Shown here piece after piece: positions 25,530 through 34,757 of a stretch of DNA of 64,000 nucleotides (the first letter of the stretch is position 1; each line of letters opens with the position of its first letter). The DNA lies in the NCBI GenBank assembly GCA_029260575.1, contig JAJDDB010000009.1, forward strand, positions 310,001-374,000. The letters run 5' to 3'. The position numbers were made by a program, and so were the translations under genes. A model generated the notes under the pieces. The model ran no database searches. It was not told the DNA's origin and was given only the letters and a program-made list of their open reading frames with translations. This DNA comes from Phycisphaerales bacterium. Its GTDB lineage: Bacteria; Planctomycetota; Phycisphaerae; Phycisphaerales; SM1A02.

Positions 25530-25636
25530 GAAAACGCGCCAGCGCATTGCTGCAATCGGCGTGCATATTCGCGACATTGTTCGTGTGGCCCAGGCGTATT
25601 GCTATAACCACGATGCAACGTGTGGTGCGTGGGTGC

Positions 25637-26578
25637 TCAGCGTTTTTTCGCGCCATTCGTTGCCAGTGCTTCGTTGACAACCTCCGGCGTATCTTCGTCG
25701 GCCGAACCATCGCTTTCGGCGACGACGTCTTCATTCGCCGGTTGGTGCAGTTGCGACCATTCATCGCCCCACAATTGCTCGCGCGCTGTGGCGAAACCGA
25801 ACGATACACCGAGCAGCACAACGCCTATCACTGATGTCCAGATGCCGCAGCGCCTGGCTCTGCTCGCGGAGTTGATGAAGTACCACAGGCTGTACAGCGG
25901 CACGAGAAAGACGGCGATTCCGGTGCTGGTCGATTCGCGACTCGCCAGATAGGTCATACTGAGATGCCCGACCAGACACACCGCGACGACCGCAGCAAAG
26001 AAAATCTTGAGCATCGCGTCCGGCGACAACAGGCTGCTGATGAACAGCAATGCGAACACAACGATCACTCCCGGTGCCAGTCGCTGGGCAACCTGATCGA
26101 AAATGCGCCACATCGGATCGAACCGGCGCAGAAGCCGGCGTTTGCGCTTGTCGCCGAGAACCGCCGTTGCAAGATGTTCGCCTGTTTTCAGGTTCGCGCC
26201 GCATTTCGTGCAGAAGACAGCTTTGGGGTGTGCGTATGTTCCGCAGTCCGGGCAGCCGTGTTCGGCTGCGGCTTTGGTTTCAGGGCGAACGGGAATCACG
26301 ACCTCGCGATTGGTTTCCGCAAGCAGGTGGGCCATCATCGTCTCGTTGCCTTCAAGGGCTGAGTCGAATTCGCCGGATCTGGCTGCTGCTTCGGAGATAC
26401 CGACAGCAGATGCTATTGACGATGCTTCAGACAGTTCCTGTTCGCGGCGCCAATGGGCCCGCTGCGCGGTCAGATAGCACCGATCGTGGTAGTAACGACC
26501 CTTGGAGTCTTTGATGCGCGCAGCGCCCTCACAGCACTTGCCGCATATGGCACATATCTTCCCAGCTTCCGACGTCAT
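25637..26578 (-). CDS. Double zinc-ribbon membrane protein (paralogue A)
   Basis: A 313-residue protein. The N-terminus has a treble-clef-like zinc site (CAICGKCCEGAARIKDSKGR YYHDRC), a linker, a second ribbon (CPDCGTYAHPKAVFCTKCGANL), then four hydrophobic segments from about 165 to 270 and an acidic tail. The next gene upstream on the same strand has the same order and the same spacing of motifs, so the two are duplicates. AGGGGGCG precedes the ATG. No function is known to me; the first zinc site resembles LIM-like or protein-interaction domains rather than DNA-binding ones. Confidence 0.8.
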   Translation of the reverse strand: MTSEAGKICAICGKCCEGAARIKDSKGRYYHDRCYLTAQRAHWRREQELSEASSIASAVGISEAAARSGEFDSALEGNETMMAHLLAETNREVVIPVRPETKAAAEHGCPDCGTYAHPKAVFCTKCGANLKTGEHLATAVLGDKRKRRLLRRFDPMWRIFDQVAQRLAPGVIVVFALLFISSLLSPDAMLKIFFAAVVAVCLVGHLSMTYLASRESTSTGIAVFLVPLYSLWYFINSASRARRCGIWTSVIGVVLLGVSFGFATAREQLWGDEWSQLHQPANEDVVAESDGSADEDTPEVVNEALATNGAKKR

Positions 26579-26699
26579 GGTTCGCCCCCTGAGCGATCAC
26601 ACGAGTCCACGTTGACAGATATCTTATTGTACGACGGATTCATCTCTGAGTTCTTTCAGAAATTCGGGCAAAGTTCGGTTTCTAGGCTGCTGGAGCCGC

Positions 26700-27569
26700 C
26701 TACGGCCAGTCGGAGACTTCCTCTTGAATCTTCGTCCGTCCAGTCCATACGAAACAGAAGACCGGCCAGAAGAGCTCCCAGATCATTACAACGATGAGGA
26801 ATCCCACCAGGAATCCGGCGAACTGTGCGACTTCCAGCGGCATGTTCTTGTCAAACGCTGGCTTGGCCATCATGAAAAGGACGACAATGAGCGCGAAACA
26901 CGTGCTCATCAGAATAGTCTTCACGATCGCCCACAACCTCAGATGCGCGATGCCGCCGGGCATTCGACGCAAGACACCGATGCCTGCTACAAGCAGCCAC
27001 ACATCGAGTGCAACGAAGAACCCAACCACTACGAGTTGTATTACGTTGGCATCAGACAACCCCTGCAAGACATTCAATCCGCTGAGCCCAAGGTTGACAC
27101 CCGCGTAGACGACTGAGATCGCACCAACAACAATCGGCCACACCGTCTTGCGACTGCCTGATGCAGTTGTGTCAATCGGGGCCGCTGCAATAGCTGTGTG
27201 CACCGCCTGCCCGGATTGCAGATTGAATCCGCAATTCACGCACAGCACTGCATCCGGCTCGACACTCTGCCCGCACGCTGGACACGTACCCGCGCCGAGT
27301 TCGTGTGATGGCGGCGCAGTCGGTTGCGCTGCTTCGTTGAGCAACATCGACATCAGATTGTCGTTGTCTGTTCCCGGCGCAGGCGGTTCAACTGTGACAA
27401 ATGCCTGCTCGACTGCCTGTTCCTGCTGACGGGCTCGCTCCTGTTTGGCGCGCACCGCACGGTCATGACAACTCTGGTGGTAGTACTGGCCCTTGCGGTC
27501 CTTGGTGCGCGGCTGGCCCACGCAACTTTCGCCGCACAAAACGCAGAGCTTCTCGGATGCGTCTGTCAC
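26700..27569 (-). CDS. Double zinc-ribbon membrane protein (paralogue B)
   Basis: A 289-residue paralogue of the downstream gene: CVLCGESCVGQPRTKDRKGQ YYHQSC, a Gln-rich charged linker, a second ribbon (CPACGQSVEPDAVLCVNCGFNL) and four or five hydrophobic segments between about 145 and 285. The zinc sites are well conserved between the two, while the membrane parts differ. The GTG start has GGGGG upstream. The 120-base gap between the genes suggests separate promoters. Function unknown. Confidence 0.8.
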   Translation of the reverse strand: MTDASEKLCVLCGESCVGQPRTKDRKGQYYHQSCHDRAVRAKQERARQQEQAVEQAFVTVEPPAPGTDNDNLMSMLLNEAAQPTAPPSHELGAGTCPACGQSVEPDAVLCVNCGFNLQSGQAVHTAIAAAPIDTTASGSRKTVWPIVVGAISVVYAGVNLGLSGLNVLQGLSDANVIQLVVVGFFVALDVWLLVAGIGVLRRMPGGIAHLRLWAIVKTILMSTCFALIVVLFMMAKPAFDKNMPLEVAQFAGFLVGFLIVVMIWELFWPVFCFVWTGRTKIQEEVSDWP

Positions 27570-27721
27570 AACGTTTCCCCCAATTTGATCATCTCAATGT
27601 ACGAATTCGGCGGGAATTCGCAATGGTGAATTCAGACAATCACCTGAGAGCCGGCATCTGAGAAAGAAGCGCATGCAGGTGTCCAAACACAAGTACAGCG
27701 GGTGCATAGAACCCGGCTCGC

Positions 27722-28387
27722 TCACACCACGCTCGTCGCTGCGGGGCGCTTGCCCACAGCCTCCAGCAGTTTCACGCCGCGCTGTTCAACCGCATCAAAC
27801 CGCTTGTCGCGCAGATCATTGGCATCGAACAGCGCTGTCGTGAAACCGACCGCATGCGCGCCCGCTTTCAGCAGCGACTCCGCATTATTGGCATGCACGC
27901 CGTTGGTCGGCACAATGCGCAGCATCGGAAGTGGCGCAAGCAACGATTTCACGTACTTCGGCCCGGTTCCCGCCATCGGAAACAGCTTCTGCAGCGACGC
28001 ACCTGCGTGATGCGCGTGCAGGAACTCCGTCGCAGTAAAACACCCCGGCATCATCGCGACATGCATTGCCTTTGCTGCGTCGATGATCGCAACATTAAGA
28101 ACAGGTGACACAAGAAACGCAGCGCCTGCTTCATACGCATGTTCCGCATCTTCGAGCGTAAGCACCGTTCCCGCGCCGACAGTCAGATCGTCGCGCCTGG
28201 AAAATTCCGCAATCAGTTCAAACGCGCCCGGCGTGGTCAGTGTGAATTCCACGATCGTAAACCCGGCGCGCGCAGCTGCTTCCATTGCGTGTGCTGCGGT
28301 CTGCTGGTCATTGGTGCGCAAAATCGCAGACGCCCGGGCATCGTGAAACTGCTGAACGAATTGGGCTGGCGTTGGTCGCGTGGTCAT
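27722..28387 (-). CDS. eda: KDPG/KHG aldolase
   Basis: A 221-residue class I aldolase that splits 2-keto-3-deoxy-6-phosphogluconate to pyruvate and glyceraldehyde 3-phosphate (Entner-Doudoroff end). Glu47 in IVEFTLTTP, the GAGTVL loop, SPVLN, MPGCFTATE, Schiff-base Lys134 in LQKLFPMAG and RIVPTNGV are all present. The usual Arg after EVTL is Thr here (FTLTTP), as in some galactonate-type enzymes, so the sugar could be the galacto epimer. An ATG four codons upstream is an alternative start; neither has a clear ribosome site. It is not next to other pathway genes. Confidence 0.93.
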   Translation of the reverse strand: MTTRPTPAQFVQQFHDARASAILRTNDQQTAAHAMEAAARAGFTIVEFTLTTPGAFELIAEFSRRDDLTVGAGTVLTLEDAEHAYEAGAAFLVSPVLNVAIIDAAKAMHVAMMPGCFTATEFLHAHHAGASLQKLFPMAGTGPKYVKSLLAPLPMLRIVPTNGVHANNAESLLKAGAHAVGFTTALFDANDLRDKRFDAVEQRGVKLLEAVGKRPAATSVV

Positions 28388-28444
28388 GCAAACAATCATA
28401 CCGCGCGGCAGGGCAAGGCCATCAACAACTGTGGGAATTGTGCA

Positions 28445-28783
28445 TCAACCGGACACATCAAGCGATCGGCCGAGCTGCACAGCGGTGCCCGCTTCGATTC
28501 GGTCAGCCGCGCGCGTGTACAGTTGCAGTACAGCGCTTTGCGGGGCGGGGCTGGGCGCGAAGTCGATCGGCTGATTCACCTGCCCGGCCACGAGCGCTTC
28601 GATGCGCTGGTTTGGCTGGGCTGCTGTTGCTGGGGCATAGGCATCGCTTTGCTGCACTCGTGCCGCCGGTGGGGTCGGCGCCGGCGCAGGAGCGGGCGTG
28701 GTGGTGGCGGCGGGTTTGACGCCATAGGCCCGGGCGATGTGCATTGGAATGGAGCCGTTGATCTGCATCGGGATCCATGTCAT
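28445..28783 (-). CDS. Hypothetical protein, third gene of the sigma/anti-sigma operon
   Basis: A 112-residue frame with coding-like third positions. It starts TWIPMQINGSIPMHIARAYG, passes through an Ala/Pro/Thr linker and ends in a helical part (RIEALVAGQVNQPIDF, then VLQLYTRAADRIEAGTAVQL). The order short motif, Pro linker, helical end resembles small regulatory or flagellar accessory proteins but I cannot assign a family. No ribosome site is evident before the first ATG. It lies 79 bases after the anti-sigma gene on the same strand. Confidence 0.6.
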   Translation of the reverse strand: MTWIPMQINGSIPMHIARAYGVKPAATTTPAPAPAPTPPAARVQQSDAYAPATAAQPNQRIEALVAGQVNQPIDFAPSPAPQSAVLQLYTRAADRIEAGTAVQLGRSLDVSG

Positions 28784-28862
28784 CGGCAGCGAACGCGCAG
28801 CCGCTTGAAAGCAGCATTGGCGAAGTCAATAACGCAGGGGTGACGTTGGCGATCGGCACAAA

Positions 28863-29864
28863 TTACAGCGACGGTCGGGAGCCGACATGCTCGCTCATTG
28901 CCTGCAGGGCTTCTGCCAGCTCGAACTTCGATGCGTCCGACCACAACTCGCGAGCGACTGTTTCCGTTACCGGCCCGCGCACGATGCGCAGCAGGATCGA
29001 CTCTGCGACGCGCACAATCGCGCGATCTTCAGCCGACAATCGCTGTTTGGTCTGGTTGATCCGAGGCAGCAGTTCGTCGTACTCAGTGATCCGGCGAATC
29101 CGGTCGACTTCCGCAAAGTTGTGCAGCTCTGCATCAGCCAGTGTTTCCATCAGCAGCGACACCGAATACAACGTTTGCACATCTTCATCGCTCAGGTTGG
29201 AACCGCGCGCAACCAGCGCTGCAGCATCGCGCCAGGCTTGGTCCGGATCATCTTCAAATGTCGGCGGCATCTGCGCCGGCTGAATCTTGCTCATCGTTGG
29301 TTCGTCAGCACTGGACGGAACATCGCCATCGTTGAACGATGTTAACAGCGCATCGTCGGGAAGTTCACCATCAAATGTCCACGAGCGCCGCTGATAGTTG
29401 GCGGTGCGCACGACGTTCGAAGAAGCGGTTTCATCATGTGCATCTGCACGCGCGTCAACGGGCGCATCCAGACTCTTGGCAACTTGCGGCACAGTGTTGT
29501 TGATCCACATGTTCCGATCGAACGACCAGATCAATACAGCAAGCGTCAAACATGCAGCAGCAGCGAACCAGCCGGTCCATGTCACCAGTGATCGACGGAC
29601 TGTTGGTCGTTCCAGCAGTGCGCGTTCAATGACAGCCGCTTCAAACCCGGCAGGAAGTACGGGGCCGCCGGTCAGAGCATCCGAATCCCTGGCCATGAGA
29701 TCATCAAGTGCTTCGGCTTCGTCGAGCATCGTTCTGCACGCATTGCACGATGTCAGGTGCCGCTCTGCCAGGTGACGCGTCTGGGCATCCACCTGGTCGT
29801 CCACCAAGGCTGACAGCAAGGCCCGCATGTCAGCACAATCCATGTTTGTTTTCGTTTCCGACAC
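28863..29864 (-). CDS. Anti-sigma factor with zinc-binding HC2 motif
   Basis: A 333-residue transmembrane anti-sigma factor. The zinc-type motif ERHLTSCNACR (H-x3-C-x2-C) near residues 35-45 is that of ZAS anti-sigma domains; one membrane segment follows near 98-115 (WFAAAACLTLAVLIW). The long outer part is acidic and helical, with no recognised domain. It lies 61 bases downstream of the sigma gene, as expected for its partner. Release mechanism is unknown. Confidence 0.85.
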   Translation of the reverse strand: MSETKTNMDCADMRALLSALVDDQVDAQTRHLAERHLTSCNACRTMLDEAEALDDLMARDSDALTGGPVLPAGFEAAVIERALLERPTVRRSLVTWTGWFAAAACLTLAVLIWSFDRNMWINNTVPQVAKSLDAPVDARADAHDETASSNVVRTANYQRRSWTFDGELPDDALLTSFNDGDVPSSADEPTMSKIQPAQMPPTFEDDPDQAWRDAAALVARGSNLSDEDVQTLYSVSLLMETLADAELHNFAEVDRIRRITEYDELLPRINQTKQRLSAEDRAIVRVAESILLRIVRGPVTETVARELWSDASKFELAEALQAMSEHVGSRPSL

Positions 29865-29925
29865 GTCCGTGTCCTCTCAATACATCCAACAACTCTATCG
29901 TGCGGTTGCCGGCGAGCGCGCCGAC

Positions 29926-30486
29926 TTACCCCGCGGAATACTTTCTGAATTCATACACCTCCGGCTGCTCATCGGACGTGCTCATCTGTTCAAGCTCATC
30001 CATCAGCGCCGCGCGAGCGCGGTTCAACCGGCTCATCACCGTCCCCACCGGAATACCCAGATGTTCAGCAATCTGGTCGTAACTCAATTGTTCGCGAGCA
30101 CGCAGCAATAGGATGGCGCGCTTCGCCGGATCCAGTCGCTGCATGGCTGCGCCGATTCGCCCGACCGATTCAGCGCTTGCAAGACCGGCTTCCGGCTTGC
30201 CTTCGGTGTGCAGTGATCGGTCGTTTTCCACCACCGGCAGCGCAGCCGGCCGTTTGGTGCGCTGCAGCGCGTTGATCGAAAGATTTGTCACTACCCGGCG
30301 CATCCATGACGTGAACGCAATTTCCCCAGCATCAGGCGGCTTCTTCCATAGTTTGATGAATGCTTCCTGCACAATCTCCTCTGCCTGGTGGCGGTCTCGG
30401 CAGATTCCCGCACTCAATGCGATGAGCTGCGGTCCGAGCTTCTGCATCCACTGTCGCAGTTTGGCTTCAGTCAGTTTGACGGCCAT
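29926..30486 (-). CDS. ECF-type RNA polymerase sigma factor
   Basis: A 186-residue sigma factor with region 2 (DRHQAEEIVQEAFIKLWKKP ... FTSWMRRVVTNLSINALQR) and region 4 (LDPAKRAILLLRAREQLSYD QIAEHLGIPVGTVMSRLNRA RA). The ATG is chosen over one 16 codons upstream because GGGAG lies six bases before it. The cognate anti-sigma gene follows on the same strand. Target promoters are not identifiable from this window. Confidence 0.92.
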   Translation of the reverse strand: MAVKLTEAKLRQWMQKLGPQLIALSAGICRDRHQAEEIVQEAFIKLWKKPPDAGEIAFTSWMRRVVTNLSINALQRTKRPAALPVVENDRSLHTEGKPEAGLASAESVGRIGAAMQRLDPAKRAILLLRAREQLSYDQIAEHLGIPVGTVMSRLNRARAALMDELEQMSTSDEQPEVYEFRKYSAG

Positions 30487-30625
30487 AGCAGACTCCCTGA
30501 ATCGGCCGTACGCCCACCGGATCTGCGTCGGCATCTCAATGACACCGTCCAGCCGGGGGTTATTCCGGGCACATTCCGGGTGATATTGCCCGGATGATTA
30601 TTGGCCGCAAATTCAATGGAAGCCT

Positions 30626-31867
30626 TCAATCGGCGTTTGCGCCGTAAATCGACGCATCCGAATTGCTCGGCTGGTGGTTCTCATCAAGCTGAGGATTCAT
30701 GTTCACAACCTGCGGCCACGCCTCCTCGACGATCGTGGGAATCATCCGGCTGCGAACTGCAGGATCTTCATCGGACCACCAGAGATTGCTTTCAAGGACA
30801 AGCTTGACCTTACGGGTTGTCGTGTCGACGAGAAACAGCCCCGTCAGATCGCCGCCGTGCCAGGCAAGAAGATTGTTCGCAAACACCGGCCGAACGCTGA
30901 TCGCCATCCGGGCATCATCGTGCAAGCTCAGCAGCGCGCAGACCCAACGCCGCGGCCGAACAAATGTGCAATCCCGGATCACGCATTCCACAGCATGGGA
31001 CAACATGATCGGACATGGTTGATCCACAAAGATGCACCTTGAGATTCGGCACTTGGACACTTCAAACAGCGGCTGCGATGTTGAATCACTATTTCGTATT
31101 GCGGGCAGTTGATCAATTTTGCTTTTTCCGCCGAGACTCACAGCGGCTGTCGCCCCTGCGTTGTTGAATTGACAGGAGACGACATCGCTGTCCGTTGTGC
31201 CGCCGCGCATGCTGATCGCCAGTTCCGCATCGTATTGCGCCCTGCCGGTGAATGTACATTGCCGCACGACCGAACGCGTTGTTGCGATGCATTCAATTGC
31301 CCGACCGGTCCAGCCGTCAAACGTACACTCTTCAATCGTCACGCGATCCATGCCGTTGATGATGATCGGCCGGGCGTTTGCATCCGGTCCCGTTCGGTCG
31401 ATGCGAATGTTGCGCATTTCGACATGTCCGGGTGGATGCACAGTTCTTGCCTTCGGCGCGTCTGCATGGCGCGTGACAACAGTCACGACAATTGCAGACA
31501 GTTCGCAATATTCAAACACCATGTTCTCGAGAACGACGTTGCGGGCATCGACGAGTGTCAGCGCCTGCCGATGTTTTCGGAACACTGCCGGGTGCTGCGG
31601 ATCAATTCCGCGAATAACAATCGGGTTTTCGTCTGTTCCCGTGAGATCCTTGAGTGTTGCAGACCGATGCTCGCCGGGCATCAGCACGATTTCATCGCCC
31701 GGCCGGCACTGTGCTGCTAGCTGTTCCCAGTCCTTGCCCGGCTGGACAAGATGCTGCGTCGCACTTGCCCACTGCGACGTGAACAGCGCTGTCAGAAGCA
31801 CGAAAACACTGTGCAAATGCCGCGCGTGTTTTCTGACATTGTCCAAGCAGGCAAGCGAAAGTGTCAT
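30626..31867 (-). CDS. Secreted right-handed parallel beta-helix protein
   Basis: A 413-residue protein with an N-terminal signal segment (VFVLLTALFTSQWASA). Then ATQHLVQPGKDWEQLAAQCR PGDEIVLMPGEHRS and repeated strands (NVVLENMVFEYCE, VEMRNIRIDRTG, VTIEECTFDGW, SVVRQCTFTG) give a parallel beta-helix of the chondroitinase B/NosD type. No polysaccharide-lyase active site can be assigned safely. Its ATG overlaps the manA stop by four bases (ATGA), so the two are one operon. Confidence 0.85.
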   Translation of the reverse strand: MTLSLACLDNVRKHARHLHSVFVLLTALFTSQWASATQHLVQPGKDWEQLAAQCRPGDEIVLMPGEHRSATLKDLTGTDENPIVIRGIDPQHPAVFRKHRQALTLVDARNVVLENMVFEYCELSAIVVTVVTRHADAPKARTVHPPGHVEMRNIRIDRTGPDANARPIIINGMDRVTIEECTFDGWTGRAIECIATTRSVVRQCTFTGRAQYDAELAISMRGGTTDSDVVSCQFNNAGATAAVSLGGKSKIDQLPAIRNSDSTSQPLFEVSKCRISRCIFVDQPCPIMLSHAVECVIRDCTFVRPRRWVCALLSLHDDARMAISVRPVFANNLLAWHGGDLTGLFLVDTTTRKVKLVLESNLWWSDEDPAVRSRMIPTIVEEAWPQVVNMNPQLDENHQPSNSDASIYGANAD

Positions 31868-32886
31868 GCAATCAAACCCATTGTTGGTGACGGCAGCGTG
31901 ATCACCAGCACCGAAGTGTTCGCATCAATTCCTGCCACACAGTCTTCCAACAGAGCAGGCATCAGAACCGTATCCCCAGCCGTGATTGGTACTGCCGCGA
32001 CGTTGCCGGCGCGCAATGTGCCGCTGCCGGATAGTACCATCCAGATCATCGGCATTTCGTTCGGCACAATGTTGAGCGATGTCGGAGCTTTGATATCGGT
32101 CCGTTCGATGACAAAGGAGTCAGTTCGACACAGTTCGGTTGTAACGGTTATAGCGGTTCGCACGACAGCAGCCCGCCGCTGCTTCGGTGGTTGGCCAGTA
32201 AAGTCGATGCACTGCAATGCCGCATCGATGTGCAGCTCCCGCTCGGTGCGACCCCAGTCATACACACGGAATGTCGTGTCGCTGGGCGTCTGCACTTCAG
32301 CGACCAGAACTCCCGCGCCAAGCGCATGACAGGTTCCGCTGGGCAGGTAATGACACTCACCCGGCTGTACAGGCACAGCAATCAGATCGTCGACGACACT
32401 ATCATCGCCTGCGCGAAGATGCGCTTCAAATTGTTCGCGCGTCACACCGGGCTTCACGCCTTTGTAAATCAAACCGGGCGGCTGCGCATCAATCACGATC
32501 CACGCTTCGTTTTTCAGGTGTGCTTCGGGATGCGCAGCGACATACGCATCATCCGGATGAACCTGCACCGAAAGATTCTCACGGGCATCGAGATATTTCA
32601 GCAGCAGCGGGAACCCGCCATCGGCCGAACGGCGTGCGTGGCCGAGAATCACGCGCTCGTCTTGATCCAGAACCTCCCGCAGCGTCTGCCCGGCAAATAT
32701 GCCGTTGGCCACTACCGAACGTCCGCCGGCAATCGAATTGGGCAGATCTGCCAATTCCCACGATTCCCCGATCGGCTCACCCGGCGGCAGCGACTTACCC
32801 AGCGTCTCCAGCCGCCGACCGCCCCAGACCTTCGGCTTGAGGATCGGCTCACACAACAGCGGATAGGGTTCAAACGCATCAGCCAT
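31864..32886 (-). CDS. manA: Mannose-6-phosphate isomerase, class I
   Basis: A 340-residue cupin-fold isomerase interconverting fructose 6-phosphate and mannose 6-phosphate, feeding GDP-mannose or fructolysis. Zinc ligands are in place: Gln108 and His110 in LSVQVHPDD, Glu127 in KNEAW and His187 in PSGTCHALGAG. The later ECQTPSDTTFRVYDWGR-type strand (VQTPSDTTFRVYDWGR) is also typical. The family length of this short bacterial type fits. It is followed with overlap by the beta-helix gene. Confidence 0.94.
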   Translation of the reverse strand: MADAFEPYPLLCEPILKPKVWGGRRLETLGKSLPPGEPIGESWELADLPNSIAGGRSVVANGIFAGQTLREVLDQDERVILGHARRSADGGFPLLLKYLDARENLSVQVHPDDAYVAAHPEAHLKNEAWIVIDAQPPGLIYKGVKPGVTREQFEAHLRAGDDSVVDDLIAVPVQPGECHYLPSGTCHALGAGVLVAEVQTPSDTTFRVYDWGRTERELHIDAALQCIDFTGQPPKQRRAAVVRTAITVTTELCRTDSFVIERTDIKAPTSLNIVPNEMPMIWMVLSGSGTLRAGNVAAVPITAGDTVLMPALLEDCVAGIDANTSVLVITLPSPTMGLIA

Positions 32887-33014
32887 ACAGCATCGTTCCT
32901 TGATCTTCGTAAAACACTGTGGAATTCGACATATCGCCGCCGGTTACGGGGTCCACGTAGAATAGTGCAGTGTTGGCGCGTGCGCCGCCGCTCCATCGAA
33001 CAGGACCTGATTCC

Positions 33015-33503
33015 ATGATGAATACGAAACGCATACTTCAATCACTGTTGATAACGGCTTTTCTGTTGATGCCTATCGCCGCGATGCAATCAACCGCGTC
33101 CGCGGAGACAGTGCTCAATATGCCGCCGCCGCCCAAGCCGGCGCAGGTCCTTCCGCAAATGAACATTGAAGAAGTCACCAACTCGTCGGATGTCGTGACA
33201 TGGCGCGACCGCCGAAACGCAGCAGATATCGCCGGCCCGCACCGAAGCTATCTCGGTACGGTCGCCTTGACGCGCTACCGCAGGTATCGCTCGACGTCCT
33301 ACAACCGGTACATCGTGTTTCCCAATCGATTTCCGCAACATCACATTCAATTCGGTTTCGGTCACGGCTTCAATAGGTTTCACGGCGGCCATCACTTCCC
33401 GTTCAATGTGAGTTTCCTGCACGGCGTACCGACACATCACGGCGGATACGACTGGCCGTGGTCTGGCTTCGGCCGGCCGTTTCGATTTTTCGGCACATGG
33501 TGA
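33015..33503 (+). CDS. Small exported His/Phe/Gly-rich protein
   Basis: A 162-residue exported protein: signal peptide LQSLLITAFLLMPIAAMQST ASA ending near residue 30, a Pro-rich linker, then an Arg/Tyr-rich part (LTRYRRYRSTSYNRY) and a C-terminus rich in His, Phe and Gly (FGFGHGFNRFHGGHHFPF). The His/Gly-rich end could bind metal or be a structural surface element; neither is shown. AGGA lies nine bases before the ATG. Divergent from manA. No family recognised. Confidence 0.75.
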   Translation: MMNTKRILQSLLITAFLLMPIAAMQSTASAETVLNMPPPPKPAQVLPQMNIEEVTNSSDVVTWRDRRNAADIAGPHRSYLGTVALTRYRRYRSTSYNRYIVFPNRFPQHHIQFGFGHGFNRFHGGHHFPFNVSFLHGVPTHHGGYDWPWSGFGRPFRFFGTW

Positions 33504-33521
33504 TGCGCAACTCGGGCGCGT

Positions 33522-34739
33522 TTACAGTGAATCAACAATCGTATCGGTGACGCCGGTTTCGGAAGCTTCATCGGTCGCGTGTTTTGTAGTGCGATGCTGC
33601 AGTTTTCTGTGCAGATTCTGCATCGACTTCAGAAGCAGTTGCGGATCGCAACTCTTGCCAAAGCGGGAAAAGACAATCGGTACGGTCGCCGTTTTCTTCG
33701 GCCGCAGCAGATGCGAGCACACCAGGCCGATGTTCTCAAGTTCCTCTTCACCAAAGTCGAATGCATGTGCCGCGCATTGCGCATCAACACACTCTGCAAC
33801 TGCTGCCAGTTCCTCGCGAGCGCACTGCACCGGTACATCCGCAATCGGCGCGATCCAACCGCCGTTGACCAGGAACACTCGAGTCGTATCTTTCGCTTCA
33901 CCCGGACACACCACCAGCCAGCGGAAATGTTCGAGTCGATCGACGTGGGCAAACGCTGGCTTCATGGCCGGAGCCAGATCGCTGAGCTGCCGTTTTGCGC
34001 GTTTGGCTGCTTCGAAATTCATGTCAGCACTTAAGTGCTGCATGTGCTCTTGTAGAGCGTCCATCGTCGGTTGCCGATTGCACGCAAACGTGACCGCTGC
34101 GTTGATGAGTTTCTGGTACAACTCCATGGACACGCTGCCATCACACGGCGCGGGACACCGGCCCATTTCCTTGTATGCGCACGCGGTGCCGTTCGGTGCT
34201 TCGATCAGGATGTGGTAATACCTGCACAGATCAAAACCGGCCTGCAGGGTTTCGATGAAGCGGGCCGCTGCATGTTTGTCGTTGATCGGGCCGAAGTATT
34301 GGCCTGCCGCACCTGTGGGGGCGCTGCCGGGATGGGCAGTTTTCACAAACCGCGGGAACGGCGTTGCGGCATTGACATGCACCCACCAGCCGACCCACCG
34401 GTCGGTCATTGCTTTGACAGCATTCGGCACGTACTTCCTGGCCAGATGAAGATACGCCCAGTCCGCTTCAAACGGCGAGCCGACTGGAAGCGCCCGCACC
34501 AGTTGCGTCAAGCGGTTGTAATCAACACGGCGCGTCGGCCCGGTGTCGTCAACAATTGGTTCGAGCCGGCTTCGCACCAGCCGGCGCAGGTTCGCCGTCA
34601 CCGCAAGACAGATTGTGTGTCCGGCAGCATCGACAAACGCAAACACACCCGGACGTGTCGGAAGCTGCAACAAAGCGCCGCCGTCATCATCTGGCGCGCG
34701 TTTGATCGAGAGGCAGAATTCCGGCTGCGGAAGCGACAC
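33522..34739 (-). CDS. UvrC-like protein lacking the C-terminal nuclease half
   Basis: A 405-residue relative of excinuclease UvrC. The N-terminal GIY-YIG-like region (RPGVFAFVDAAGHTICLAVT ANLRRLVRSRL) keeps PGV-F and the AxNLRxRVxS pattern but lacks the usual YVGK. The Cys-rich segment CAYKEMGRCPAPCDG and the UVR helix (MQHLSADMNFEAAKRAKRQL) follow. The RNase-H-like endonuclease and HhH domains of UvrC are absent. It may be an accessory repair protein or an inactive paralogue. GTG start without clear ribosome site; 18 bases downstream of the FabZ-like gene. Confidence 0.82.
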   Translation of the reverse strand: MSLPQPEFCLSIKRAPDDDGGALLQLPTRPGVFAFVDAAGHTICLAVTANLRRLVRSRLEPIVDDTGPTRRVDYNRLTQLVRALPVGSPFEADWAYLHLARKYVPNAVKAMTDRWVGWWVHVNAATPFPRFVKTAHPGSAPTGAAGQYFGPINDKHAAARFIETLQAGFDLCRYYHILIEAPNGTACAYKEMGRCPAPCDGSVSMELYQKLINAAVTFACNRQPTMDALQEHMQHLSADMNFEAAKRAKRQLSDLAPAMKPAFAHVDRLEHFRWLVVCPGEAKDTTRVFLVNGGWIAPIADVPVQCAREELAAVAECVDAQCAAHAFDFGEEELENIGLVCSHLLRPKKTATVPIVFSRFGKSCDPQLLLKSMQNLHRKLQHRTTKHATDEASETGVTDTIVDSL

Positions 34740-34757
34740 GCAGCAATTGTACGGTTC

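Noticed and set aside
28503-28859. Minus-strand frame starting with a lipoprotein-like signal (LTSPMLLSSGCAFA)
   Set aside because: It soon turns into an Arg/His/Ser-rich shadow of the 28445-28783 frame, which has better coding composition.
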